This document shows positions 34,507-41,980 of a DNA stretch of 53,733 nucleotides, piece by piece. The position numbers and the translations under genes were made by a program. This stretch comes from Clostridia bacterium (lineage in GTDB: Bacteria > Bacillota > Clostridia > TANB77 > CAG-508), in contig JAAWOE010000009.1 of the NCBI GenBank assembly GCA_022799315.1, forward strand, positions 1 through 53,733, read 5' to 3'. The notes under the pieces are model-generated. The model had not been told where the DNA came from. It worked only from the letters and a program-made list of their open reading frames with translations, and ran no database searches. Position 1 is the first letter of the stretch; every line of letters starts with the position of its first letter.

Positions 34507-35484
34507 ATGGAATATAGAAATGTTTTTGAAAGGATTAATAATGTAAATAATATAAATGAAGTTTGTAAAAACATATGTAGCATTTATCATATTGGAAATT
34601 ATATAAGCCATAAAATAATTGAAATTGGATATGAAGATTTTAATATTATTTTAAACACTACAGATGGCAAATATTTTATTAAAATACTAAATAAAGACAG
34701 AACAGATGAAGAATGTAATAGACTTGCTAATATATATGATATTGCAAGAAATAAAGGAATTAGAGTTCCAATGATATATAAAAGTAACAATAAACTAGTA
34801 ACGGAAATAAGTATTCAGTCTTATAAATTAAGAATACTATTAATGGAATATATTAAAGGTTCGAATATGTATGAATTAGAGAGAAATTTAAGCTTGGAAG
34901 AAATTGAGCAAGTTGTGTACCAAGCAGCCCTAATAAATTCTATAGATTTTAAAGTAAATCCATATTATGACGAATGGACTATTACTAATTTTAATAAAGA
35001 ATATAAGAGAAAATACAATGATATATGTGAAGAAGATAAAGAAATAGTAAAAAAAGTATATGAAAAATTTGCTAATATAAACTTAGATAAATTACCTAAA
35101 TCATATATTCATGGAGATATTATGAATGCAAATTTAATAAAAGATGGAGAAAAAATATGGATTATTGATTTTTCAGTATTAAGCTATCTTCCAAGAATAA
35201 TAGAATTAGTAGTAATGGCATATGGAATATGTATCCATAAAAATAGAGAGGATTCTATAAAAAGAATAAACTATTTATTAAGTAAGTATAATCAATACAA
35301 TAAAATAACGGAGTTGGAGTTAGATATATTTAATGCACTACTAAATGTGATGGGAGCTATGAGTATAATGCAGGCGTCATATATAAAAGCAACTAGTGGA
35401 AATTTTAAGGAAAATCAATATTGGATTGATAAAGGAAAAGAAGCTATTTCTTTAAATTTAACAAGAAATGAGATAGAATTATGA
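34507..35484 (+). CDS. APH/choline-kinase-like phosphotransferase
   Basis: 325 residues. The kinase-like fold of the aminoglycoside phosphotransferase family: N-lobe DFNIILNTTDGKYFIKILNK, hinge LLMEYIKGSNMYEL, catalytic loop SYIHGDIMNANLI (HGD...N) near residue 200 and the metal-binding Asp in IWIIDFSVLSYLP near residue 219. The natural substrate of such chromosomal relatives is often a sugar, amino alcohol or homoserine, and resistance should not be assumed. It overlaps the next gene, a cupin, by 4 bp. RBS GGAAAGG before ATG. Confidence 0.8.
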   Translation: MEYRNVFERINNVNNINEVCKNICSIYHIGNYISHKIIEIGYEDFNIILNTTDGKYFIKILNKDRTDEECNRLANIYDIARNKGIRVPMIYKSNNKLVTEISIQSYKLRILLMEYIKGSNMYELERNLSLEEIEQVVYQAALINSIDFKVNPYYDEWTITNFNKEYKRKYNDICEEDKEIVKKVYEKFANINLDKLPKSYIHGDIMNANLIKDGEKIWIIDFSVLSYLPRIIELVVMAYGICIHKNREDSIKRINYLLSKYNQYNKITELELDIFNALLNVMGAMSIMQASYIKATSGNFKENQYWIDKGKEAISLNLTRNEIEL

Positions 35485-35828
35485 AATTTGTAAAAGAAGA
35501 GGATTCAGAAAAAATTATAAATAGTGATACAAGTTATTTAAAAGAATACTCAAAGAAATTAAATGATAAAGATTTAGACTTTTGTATAAATACAATAAGC
35601 GGAAGATATCCAGAAAAAGGATACGCTGAGAATTTAAAATGTAAAGAAATATGCTATATTTTAGAAGGTTCTGGTTCAATAAATAAAAAAGACGAAAAAA
35701 TAGATTTTAAACAAGGTGATGTTATTTTAATAGACAAAGAAGAAATATACTTTTGGGAAGGAAATTGCAAAATAATAATGGTATGTAGCCCTGCGTGGTA
35801 TAAAGAACAATGTAAATTAATAAATTAA
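35481..35828 (+). CDS. Cupin-domain protein
   Basis: 115 residues. A single small beta-barrel: KCKEICYILEGSGSINKKDEKIDFKQGDVILIDKEEIYFWEGNCKIIMV covers the two conserved cupin motifs, with Gly-Asp at the first turn of motif 2. The usual His ligands of metal cupins are absent, so it probably binds a small molecule without a classical metal site. Its ATG overlaps the kinase stop (ATGA); the pair may handle one small-molecule substrate. Followed by a strong terminator. Confidence 0.75.
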   Translation: MKFVKEEDSEKIINSDTSYLKEYSKKLNDKDLDFCINTISGRYPEKGYAENLKCKEICYILEGSGSINKKDEKIDFKQGDVILIDKEEIYFWEGNCKIIMVCSPAWYKEQCKLIN

Positions 35829-35832
35829 ATAA

Positions 35833-35876
35833 AAAACGAAAGTACAAATTGCTGCAACAATTTGTACTTTCGTTTT
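35833..35876 (+). terminator. Strong intrinsic terminator, likely bidirectional
   Basis: A 19-bp perfect stem, from AAAACGAAAGTACAAATTG, with loop CTGCAA. It separates the cupin gene from the convergent, broken M14 peptidase gene, which ends 5 bp further on. Confidence 0.92.
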
Positions 35877-35880
35877 GCTC

Positions 35881-36800
35881 TTATAACACAGCCCCCAATA
35901 CCAATATTCCTAAATTATTTTTATAAATCTCATTAAATTGAGAAATAGGAAGCGGATTTTCACCGTAAGCCTGCCTCAATTGTATATCCGGGTCTATTAT
36001 AATTTTGGATAAACCAATCTTTATAACCTGCAAAACTAGAATTATAAGGAACATTTGTAAGCAAATATCCACTTGTAGAAGCAAAACGTCTTCCTATTTC
36101 ATAACCACGTGGTGGATTAATATTTTGAAAATTCCAGTAAATTTCCTTCCCCTGGGTATGATAAGCTATAACTAATTTGAAATCATGTTCTAAAGTAAAA
36201 TCGTATACAGCCTTTGCCTCAGGAGTAGAAAGAGGAAAATGACCAACAAAATCACGAGGAGCAGGAGCCGTAAAACCTTGCTCAAATTTTATTCTTTTAG
36301 CATCCTCCCAACCGTGCAGGAAACTGTAAATTTAAATCTACACCCTCAATGTTTGCTTTCCAACCGCTAGGAAAAGGGATATTAGGATAATTAGCAGCAA
36401 TATCTTTTGCATAATTATAGCCATTAGAATTAGGTGTAAGATTTCCAGTAACTAAATTAACACCATCTGGATTCACCATAGGAACAATATAAATAGAAGT
36501 AGAATTGAAAATACTTCTAGCACTATATTCATAAATATTAGAATTATTAGAATAACTTACACAAAAATCCTCTATAAATTTCATTAAAACAGGAGTAGTA
36601 ATCCATTCATTCGCATGGAATGAAGCGTTATAAAAGACTTCTTTTTTACCTTTACCAATTTTAATATAAAAAATAGAATTACCAAGAACACTATTTCCAA
36701 TACTACCAACATATAAAAAAGGATATGTACTTTTCAATAAATTAATATCATTAACTAAAACATCATAATTGTAAGAAACATTAGTAGAAACAATACTCAT
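35881..36800 (-). pseudogene. M14 zinc carboxypeptidase (gamma-D-Glu-Dap endopeptidase-like), two frameshifts
   Basis: The first frame begins MSIVSTNVSYNYDVL (ATG 36800, RBS AGGTGATT) and carries the zinc motif HxxE in SFHANEW. It runs into a stop at 36297-36299 after NLQFPARLGGC. Removing one base near 36310 restores NLQFPAGWEDAKRIKFEQGF and the downstream frame with the zinc His in VIAYHTQGK and the catalytic Glu in GYTIEAG. A second one-base insertion near 35975 cuts off the final YGENPLPISQFNEIYKNN. With both fixed, a complete M14 domain of about 300 residues is read with all catalytic residues. Relatives cut peptidoglycan stem peptides in spores. It is either a young pseudogene or two sequencing errors. 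It follows a SpoVT-like gene. Confidence 0.85.
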
Positions 36801-36844
36801 ATAATCACCTACTATATAATATGAGTAAGCGGGTAAAAAATGAA

Positions 36845-37252
36845 TCATAAATAATCTTTTGTGCTAAACAATTCAGCAAAATGTCTAGTTGTTTCTGCAA
36901 ACTTTAAATTAGATGGTAAATATTCTCTGTCTTCAGTAAAGAAAACTAATAATCCATCGGCTACATCATTATGAAAAATAGGTAAAATAATTTGAGATTT
37001 ATATTTTGAAATATTATCATTATTAACTAAAGGTACAATAGAATCTATTGTAGTATTCAAATAAGCAGATTTATTCAAATAAGGAGAATCTAAAACTTGT
37101 TTTATAGATTCACTTAATTCACTATTTAAATAATGTTTTTCTACATCAGAAGATGTAAAAATAATTCTCTTTAAATCGGTTAAAACAATATTAGAATTAG
37201 ATAAATAGCAAGATGAATTTAGAAAATCAATTAAGGATTTAGTTATAAACAA
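36845..37252 (-). CDS. SpoVT C-terminal (GAF-like) domain protein
   Basis: About 135 residues. It resembles the ligand domain of SpoVT without the AbrB DNA-binding part: VLTDLKRIIFTSSD, then the C-terminal SQIILPIFHNDVADGLLVFF and LKFAETTRHFAELFS that end these domains. It may be a forespore-type sensor or partner of an AbrB protein such as the one at 10992. Start is unsure: GTG at 37261 and ATG at 37258 are too close to AAGGGAG, whereas a TTG at 37252 has it 8 nt upstream and is chosen here. It is followed 44 bp later by the M14 gene on the same strand. Confidence 0.6.
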   Translation of the reverse strand: MFITKSLIDFLNSSCYLSNSNIVLTDLKRIIFTSSDVEKHYLNSELSESIKQVLDSPYLNKSAYLNTTIDSIVPLVNNDNISKYKSQIILPIFHNDVADGLLVFFTEDREYLPSNLKFAETTRHFAELFSTKDYL

Positions 37253-37304
37253 TTTCATCACTCCCTTATAAACATTATAAGTTAAAGTTTACTAACTTGC
37301 AATA

Positions 37305-37364
37305 GTATGCATATAAAAACTATATGTATATACAGTTAAAAAATGCATACCATATTATTATAAT
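37305..37364 (+). promoter_or_regulatory. Promoter and inverted repeat before the double RHH gene
   Basis: An 8-bp perfect inverted repeat, GTATGCAT (37305-37312) and ATGCATAC (37343-37350), flanks TATATGTATATACA. The second arm lies between a weak -35 (TTAAAA, 37336) and a perfect -10 TATAAT (37359-37364). RHH proteins often bind such sites to repress their own operon; that is inference. Confidence 0.55.
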
Positions 37365-37394
37365 CTAAATGATATAAGATTAAAGGAGAATAAT

Positions 37395-37727
37395 ATGGGA
37401 ACATTTGATAGATTTTGGAAAAGAGATAAACTATTGAAAAAGACAATAGATATAGATAATACACTATATGAAAAATTAAATGAGCTATCAAAGACAGTTT
37501 ATCACACATCAACAAACCAACTAATAAATGCCTGCATAGAAGAGTTACTTAATACAAGAAATATAAAAATATATGAAAAACCTGATGGAGAAATAACAGA
37601 CCAACGTTCATTACTCATAAGAAAATCATTATTTGATGGATTAGAACAATTAAGGGAAAAATATAATTTATCTATTTATAAACTAGTAAATATAGCAATT
37701 AAAAATGCAATAGATGAATTAGAATAA
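37395..37727 (+). CDS. Tandem ribbon-helix-helix DNA-binding protein
   Basis: 110 residues with two RHH units in one chain: KKTIDIDNTLYEKLNELSKT ... TNQLINACIEELL (about 15-52) and SLLIRKSLFDGLEQLREKYN ... IYKLVNIAIKNAIDEL (about 72-109). RHH proteins normally dimerise to make one DNA-binding sheet, so this protein is probably a pseudodimer that could bind DNA alone. It is followed 21 bp later by a 116-residue unknown gene, and the pair has one terminator. The layout resembles regulator or antitoxin gene pairs. RBS AAAGGAG before ATG. Confidence 0.7.
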   Translation: MGTFDRFWKRDKLLKKTIDIDNTLYEKLNELSKTVYHTSTNQLINACIEELLNTRNIKIYEKPDGEITDQRSLLIRKSLFDGLEQLREKYNLSIYKLVNIAIKNAIDELE

Positions 37728-37748
37728 AATGTCGAAATTGGATTTGAA

Positions 37749-38099
37749 ATGTCGAAAAAAATAATATATAGTTTTGGTATGAATAAAGAAATATTATATT
37801 ATCAAATACAAAACATAGGTATTAGGCTTAAACGCATACAAAATATTGATGAAAAATTAGATATAATAATTGAAAAATATTATAGTAGAGATATTCTCTT
37901 TAATCCATATCATAATTCAAAAAATAGATTAATGAGAATGATAATAGAAGATGATTTTCCCACAGTAGAAAAATGGAATAAGATTGCAGAAGATGAAGGC
38001 TATCTTTCACATATTTCATTAGAATACATAGCAGAATGTAATTGGAAACAATTAAAAATAAAAATGATTAAAGAAATAAAAGCAATATTATTAAAATAA
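37749..38099 (+). CDS. Unknown 116-residue protein cotranscribed with the RHH gene
   Basis: No family recognised. It is helical and charged (IGIRLKRIQNIDEKLDIIIE, then YYSRDILFNPYHNSKNRLMR), with no membrane segment and one Cys. The ribosome binding site is poor: GGAT followed by TTGAA. An 8-mer ATGTCGAA occurs twice, just before and at the start codon (37729 and 37749), which could mean a small duplication or coupled translation. A toxin-like partner of the RHH protein is possible from size and order only. Confidence 0.6.
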   Translation: MSKKIIYSFGMNKEILYYQIQNIGIRLKRIQNIDEKLDIIIEKYYSRDILFNPYHNSKNRLMRMIIEDDFPTVEKWNKIAEDEGYLSHISLEYIAECNWKQLKIKMIKEIKAILLK

Positions 38100-38132
38100 A
38101 GAAGGCAACTGTATAGTTGACTTCTTTGTTTT
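38100..38132 (+). terminator. Intrinsic terminator after the RHH pair
   Basis: AGAAGGCAACT, GTAT loop, AGTTGACTTCT, then TTGTTTT. One G-A mismatch in the stem. Confidence 0.8.
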
Positions 38133-38155
38133 AATTAATATATTTATATATTATT

Positions 38156-38920
38156 CTAAAAATTTAGAATTTTCTTTTTTCTTAATAGGATATTCGAAAG
38201 CATGCTGCAATCTCTATAATCAGCAACACAATAGAAATCTATTATTCCAGTTACATTTAATGTTTCATAAATTGTTTGATTATGATGATAATAAAAATCA
38301 TCTTTATTTGGCTGATGAACTAGAATAGCTTTTCCACCATTATTATGTACAAAACGCATTGCATCAGCATCACTATATCCATCACCAACATAATATACAT
38401 TACTACAATCGTTTTCTTTTCTATTATTTCTTCTTAATATATCACAAATTGCCCATATTTTTTTATCATCTGTCATAACTTCACCAATTCCAGAAATTAT
38501 CCCATCTTCATTATGTTGTACAGGTGTACCATAGATGCCATCAAAATATTTGGAAATTTTAAGATTTTGTAGAAATTCTTTTAATCCTCCAGAAACAATA
38601 TAATTTTTAACAGATGAATTTTTAATAAAATCATCTATTCCAGGATTATAATTAATATATTCTTCCCCCTCCATAAGTTCTGCATATGTAATAGATTGGC
38701 TATTTGTAGCAAGTAAATCGTTAAAAAAACCAAAAAAAGTTTCAAGTTCATTTCCACTATGTGTTTTTCTATATTCAGCCAAAGCATTTTCTAAATCGTT
38801 GTTTCTTTGTTCACCACTATAACCAAACTTTTTAACCCATACCCAGAACTTTGGCCAAGTCTCCGTAGTTAAAGTTCCATCAAAATCAAAAATATTTATT
38901 GGAGCAAGATTAAATTCCAT
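38156..38920 (-). CDS. HAD-superfamily phosphatase (phosphoserine phosphatase-like)
   Basis: 254 residues. HAD motifs in order: nucleophile DFDGTLTTET near residue 12, motif II Ser in YIVSGGLKEF, motif III Lys in TDDKK, and motif IV GDGYSDADAMRF. The large helical cap between the nucleophile and motif II fits the class IB group. The substrate is not determined. The ATG at 38920 has AGGAG 9 nt upstream; another ATG two codons earlier is too close to it. Unlinked to other genes, with a 199-bp gap to the next promoter on its 5' side. Confidence 0.82.
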   Translation of the reverse strand: MEFNLAPINIFDFDGTLTTETWPKFWVWVKKFGYSGEQRNNDLENALAEYRKTHSGNELETFFGFFNDLLATNSQSITYAELMEGEEYINYNPGIDDFIKNSSVKNYIVSGGLKEFLQNLKISKYFDGIYGTPVQHNEDGIISGIGEVMTDDKKIWAICDILRRNNRKENDCSNVYYVGDGYSDADAMRFVHNNGGKAILVHQPNKDDFYYHHNQTIYETLNVTGIIDFYCVADYRDCSMLSNILLRKKKILNF

Positions 38921-39034
38921 AGACATAGTCTCCTATTTTATAAAAATAAAAACTTTGAGTTATAATAATATATTTAAAGTATTTTTATTATACTTTAATA
39001 TTTAAAATTAATCAATATATTTTCCAGCGTTCTC

Positions 39035-39063
39035 TTGTATTATGCGAACAAATGTTGTACAAT
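39035..39063 (+). promoter_or_regulatory. Promoter of the 42-codon ORF
   Basis: TTGTAT, 17-bp spacer, TG-TACAAT. About 55 nt of leader follow, with a hairpin TAACCTT...AAGGTTA (39069-39092) and then CTTTTTT, which looks like a terminator placed before the ORF. Confidence 0.6.
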
Positions 39064-39125
39064 ATCGCTAACCTTACACTTTATGAAGGTTAACTTTTTT
39101 AAAAAAGTGGAAAGGGGGGAAAACA

Positions 39126-39254
39126 ATGAACATCGGGGATGCAATTCTTGTTTTAGTTGACAAGCTACTTGTTGAAAGAGAAAAAACAGTTAGACTAGAA
39201 CTTTTAGAAAATCAAAAAAAGCAAGAAGAGCAAAAGCATGAAGACTATACATAA
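39126..39254 (+). CDS. 42-residue acidic/basic helical peptide
   Basis: MNIGDAILVLVDKLLVEREK then a helical, charged second half ending EDYT. The call rests on a strong ribosome binding site (GGAAAGGGGGG), a promoter upstream and an intrinsic terminator 7 bp after the stop. The first part is amphipathic, the second a likely coiled helix rich in Gln, Lys and Glu. No family is recognised. The leader holds a terminator-like hairpin, so expression might be attenuated. Confidence 0.55.
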   Translation: MNIGDAILVLVDKLLVEREKTVRLELLENQKKQEEQKHEDYT

Positions 39255-39260
39255 TAGTCA

Positions 39261-39292
39261 ACAGGGTAGATTCACGGTCTACTCTGTTTTTT
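39261..39292 (+). terminator. Intrinsic terminator with TTCACGG loop
   Basis: ACAGGGTAGA, loop TTCACGG, TCTACTCTGT (one G-T pair), then T5. The loop is identical to that of the next hairpin. Confidence 0.8.
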
Positions 39293-39305
39293 ATGCATAA
39301 AAAAA

Positions 39306-39330
39306 GTATGTGTATTCACGGTACACATAC
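39306..39330 (+). promoter_or_regulatory. Second hairpin with an identical TTCACGG loop
   Basis: GTATGTGTA, loop TTCACGG, TACACATAC: a 9-bp perfect stem unrelated in sequence to the preceding stem. A third, smaller hairpin ATGAC-CATCGGA-GTCAT follows at 39340-39356. Confidence 0.55.
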
Positions 39331-39401
39331 GAAAAACAAATGACCATCGGAGTCATATGCATAAATTCGCCAGTCTTACAAAAAGAGTTATAAGACTGTT
39401 T

Positions 39402-39478
<77 letters not shown>

Positions 39479-39618
39479 ATATGAATTAATGCAATAATTA
39501 TATTAACACAAAAAACAAGACATGTCAATAATAGAGAACAAAAAAATAGTAAAAACTATGGTAAATATTCACAAAATATTATAAAATGTGTAATATAAAA
39601 AATGAAATGGAGAAAAAT

Positions 39619-40302
39619 GTGGAAAAGAAAGTACAAAAAATAACTATAAATCAAATTATATGGTATTTAATTATATTTAGTATATTGGGGTTATTAATAG
39701 AAACTATATTTTGTTATATAACAACAGGCGTTTTAGAAAGTAGAAAAGGACTAATATGGGGACCATTTTGCCCAGTGTATGGAGTAGGTGCAACAATCTT
39801 AATAATACTATTAAATAGATATAATGAAAAACCTATACAGTTATTTATAGCAGGAAGTATAATGGGAAATATAATAGAATATAGCTTAAGTTATATTCTA
39901 GAAGCAATGTATGGAGCAAGATTTTGGGACTACTCATATTTAAATTGGAATTTAAATGGTAGAATATGTATAACATACTCAATATTTTGGGGAATACTTG
40001 CAGTCATTTTAATTAAAATGGTAAAGCCAATTATAGATAAAATAATAAATAAAATTCCAAACAACGAAAAAATTAATATAACTATCATAATACTTATATT
40101 AATAGATAGCATTGCAACAGTATGGGCTGTAAAGACATATCAAAATAGAATTATAAGTAACAATTCACAAAATAAAAAGAATAAAATAATACAATATATA
40201 GAAAATACTTTGTTTTCAAATGAAAAAATGAAAAAAACATTTCCAAATTTAAGATATATAGATGAGACTGGTAAAGAACATTATATAAGAGACATGATAT
40301 AA
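39619..40302 (+). CDS. Putative ABC transporter permease family (CmpB-like) membrane protein
   Basis: 227 residues. Five or six transmembrane helices and the family signature IFSILGLLIETIFCYITTGV then SRKGLIWGPFCPVYGVGA. Members are annotated as ABC permease-like but have no proven substrate and rarely an ATPase partner; none is here. The C-terminal 40 residues are cytosolic. A GTG at 39619 has TGGAG 6 nt upstream; ATG codons at 39586 and 39607 in the same frame have no ribosome binding site. Confidence 0.75.
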   Translation: MEKKVQKITINQIIWYLIIFSILGLLIETIFCYITTGVLESRKGLIWGPFCPVYGVGATILIILLNRYNEKPIQLFIAGSIMGNIIEYSLSYILEAMYGARFWDYSYLNWNLNGRICITYSIFWGILAVILIKMVKPIIDKIINKIPNNEKINITIIILILIDSIATVWAVKTYQNRIISNNSQNKKNKIIQYIENTLFSNEKMKKTFPNLRYIDETGKEHYIRDMI

Positions 40303-40317
40303 TATTTATGATAATTA

Positions 40318-40546
40318 TTCCGCCTCATCTTGCCTGGATAATTTAACAATAAAATGGTAATATATATTTTTATTTCTTCCGTTCTCCAAGGCGTTTATTG
40401 TATAGTTGGTTTTAATAAAATACATACACACTATACTAACCATACAGAAATATGACGCCTTTGGCTAGCAGGTCGAACTCATTCATAAAAATATATATTA
40501 CCATTTTATTGTTAAAACGAATAATTTACGTGAATCGGGCTAAAGT
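40318..40546 (+). repeat. GTCCGC(T/C)TCATC-type ends enclosing structured element copy 2
   Basis: Left end TTCCGCCTCATCTTGCC and right end TTACGTGAATCGGGC are degenerate forms of the family seen at 17874 and 26845, and again enclose a copy of the large structured element. Confidence 0.5.
40342..40516 (+). repeat. Covarying structured element, copy 2
   Basis: 32-bp perfect terminal arms (40342-40373 with 40485-40516) and a core nearly identical to copy 1. The arm has AAATGGTAATATATA where copy 1 has AAACGGTAAGATATA, and the other arm changes to match. Confidence 0.88.
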
Positions 40547-40558
40547 AGTTAAATAATA

Positions 40559-40719
40559 AAAAAGTAATTAATATATTTTTTATTTCTTCCGTTCTCCAAG
40601 GCGTTTATTGTATAGTTGGTTTTAATAAAATACGTACACACTATACTAACGATACAGAAATATGACGCCTTTGGCTAGTAGGTCGAACTCATTCATAAAA
40701 AATATATTGATTACTTTTT
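40559..40719 (+). repeat. Covarying structured element, copy 3
   Basis: 25-bp arms (40559-40583 with 40695-40719) with a single T-G wobble, and a core nearly identical to copies 1 and 2. The right arm overlaps the last codons and stop of the minus-strand 5'-nucleotidase-like gene, and would serve as its terminator stem. Confidence 0.86.
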
Positions 40720-41511
40720 ACTTGAATTCTTTAATACATTCATAGCATCATCAAAAGAAGCGTTATCAGTTAAAACAACATCAAAAGAATTTCGGTAAGA
40801 TTCAAGATTAGCCTCTACATTTTTTTCTAAAAAACCAAAACTTAAAGTTCTATATAAATCATCTTTAGAAACCATGTTAATATCTTCAATAAAATCACCA
40901 AACAATAAAATATATTCTTTGTTAGAAATCTCTTTTTCAAAGTTATTAGGCAAGTTAGACATTTTCTTATTACAAGTATGAATAATTGGATTATTAAAAG
41001 GTAAAAGTTTATTATCATCAAAAGAAAAAAAGTTACTGATTATATGGATATTACCGTAAAAACAATCATTTAAAATTAAACATTCTTTAATTACATTTCC
41101 AATTCCAGCAGATAAAATAATGACAGGTATTTTATTCTTATTAAAATTTTGTAATAATTCTTTCAAGCCTTTTCTTAAAATAAGATTACCACACTTAATG
41201 CATTCTAAAAGCTTGTCATAAGTTAAATCATATTTATAATATAATTTCATAACAGACATATACCAGTCATACATATATTCACTTTTTAAATTAAAATCTA
41301 AATTATAATCCATTTCTATAGGGCAATATTTTTCGGCTAATTTTAAAGACTCTGTATTTAGTTTTGGGTCTAAAATATTTGGATTTTGTATAACAGTCCA
41401 AGAATCATCACTATCGATTGTAGTCATTGTTTTATCAAAATCCATAACAACATAAAAATTATTACTATCTAGATTAATATTATTCAATTTATTTTCATTA
41501 ATATAAATCAT
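40711..41511 (-). CDS. HAD phosphatase related to cytosolic 5'-nucleotidase III (UMPH-1)
   Basis: 266 residues. Nucleophile motif VVMDFDKTMTTIDSDDSW near residue 22, the helical cap with YMYDWYMSVMKLYYKY, motif II Ser in IPVIILSAGIGNVIKE and motif IV in LLFGDFIEDINMV. Animal and plant relatives release pyrimidine nucleosides from CMP/UMP; the bacterial substrate is not established. RBS AGGAG lies across the yhbY stop codon 10 bp upstream, so the two genes are cotranscribed. The final codons NSSKK and stop lie in the arm of structured element copy 3. Confidence 0.75.
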   Translation of the reverse strand: MIYINENKLNNINLDSNNFYVVMDFDKTMTTIDSDDSWTVIQNPNILDPKLNTESLKLAEKYCPIEMDYNLDFNLKSEYMYDWYMSVMKLYYKYDLTYDKLLECIKCGNLILRKGLKELLQNFNKNKIPVIILSAGIGNVIKECLILNDCFYGNIHIISNFFSFDDNKLLPFNNPIIHTCNKKMSNLPNNFEKEISNKEYILLFGDFIEDINMVSKDDLYRTLSFGFLEKNVEANLESYRNSFDVVLTDNASFDDAMNVLKNSSKK

Positions 41512-41521
41512 AAGTATACTC

Positions 41522-41812
41522 CTAATCAGGTATAACTATTTTAGAATTCTTTTTTCTTGCACGATATAAAGTGATTTTATTTCCTACTATTTGTACTAAA
41601 ATAGAATTAGTAGAAGAAGCAAGATCTTCTGCAAGAATACGTTTTTCCTCTGGGGCAGTTTCTAAAACAGAAACCTTAATTAATTCACGAGCTTCTAGTG
41701 CATCATCCACTTGTTTTATTAAATTATCATTTATACCGTTTTTACCGATTTGTAAAATAGCAGTTACTGAATTTGCTAAACTTCTTAAATAAGCTCTTTG
41801 TTTACTTGTCAT
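41522..41812 (-). CDS. yhbY: YhbY (CRS1/CRM-domain) ribosome-assembly RNA-binding protein
   Basis: 96 residues, one CRM domain: TSKQRAYLRSLANSVTAILQ at the N-terminus, the GxxG-like loop IGKNGINDNLI, then ELIKVSVL and VQIVGNKITLYRARK at the C-terminus. YhbY binds precursor 50S subunits. The ATG at 41812 follows AAGGAG by 6 nt; the longer frame upstream lacks a site. First gene of a two-gene transcript with the 5'-nucleotidase-like gene. Confidence 0.92.
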   Translation of the reverse strand: MTSKQRAYLRSLANSVTAILQIGKNGINDNLIKQVDDALEARELIKVSVLETAPEEKRILAEDLASSTNSILVQIVGNKITLYRARKKNSKIVIPD

Positions 41813-41930
41813 AAAAATCTCCTTAAATTTTAAAATTTGTAAAAATATTATACAATGAAAAGCAAAAAGGCGCAAGCTATAAATAATATAGAAGTAATAT
41901 TTGTATATTAACAGTTAATTACAACGGTAA

Positions 41931-41958
41931 TGGGTCCCTCATAACGAGGGACCCATTT
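41931..41958. terminator. Bidirectional terminator
   Basis: TGGGTCCCTC, loop ATAAC, GAGGGACCCA, followed by TTT. A GC-rich 10-bp stem, downstream of the membrane protein gene on the minus strand. Confidence 0.75.
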
Positions 41959-41980
41959 GAAAATCTGAGGATGAAACAGG

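Noticed and set aside
34507-35484. Antibiotic-resistance aminoglycoside kinase
   Set aside because: Only the general kinase fold is visible; chromosomal relatives act on many metabolites, and nothing nearby indicates resistance.
40342-40719. CRISPR-like repeat array
   Set aside because: Only two adjacent copies, each a 160-175-bp folded unit with palindromic ends; no short repeats with regular spacers and no cas genes.
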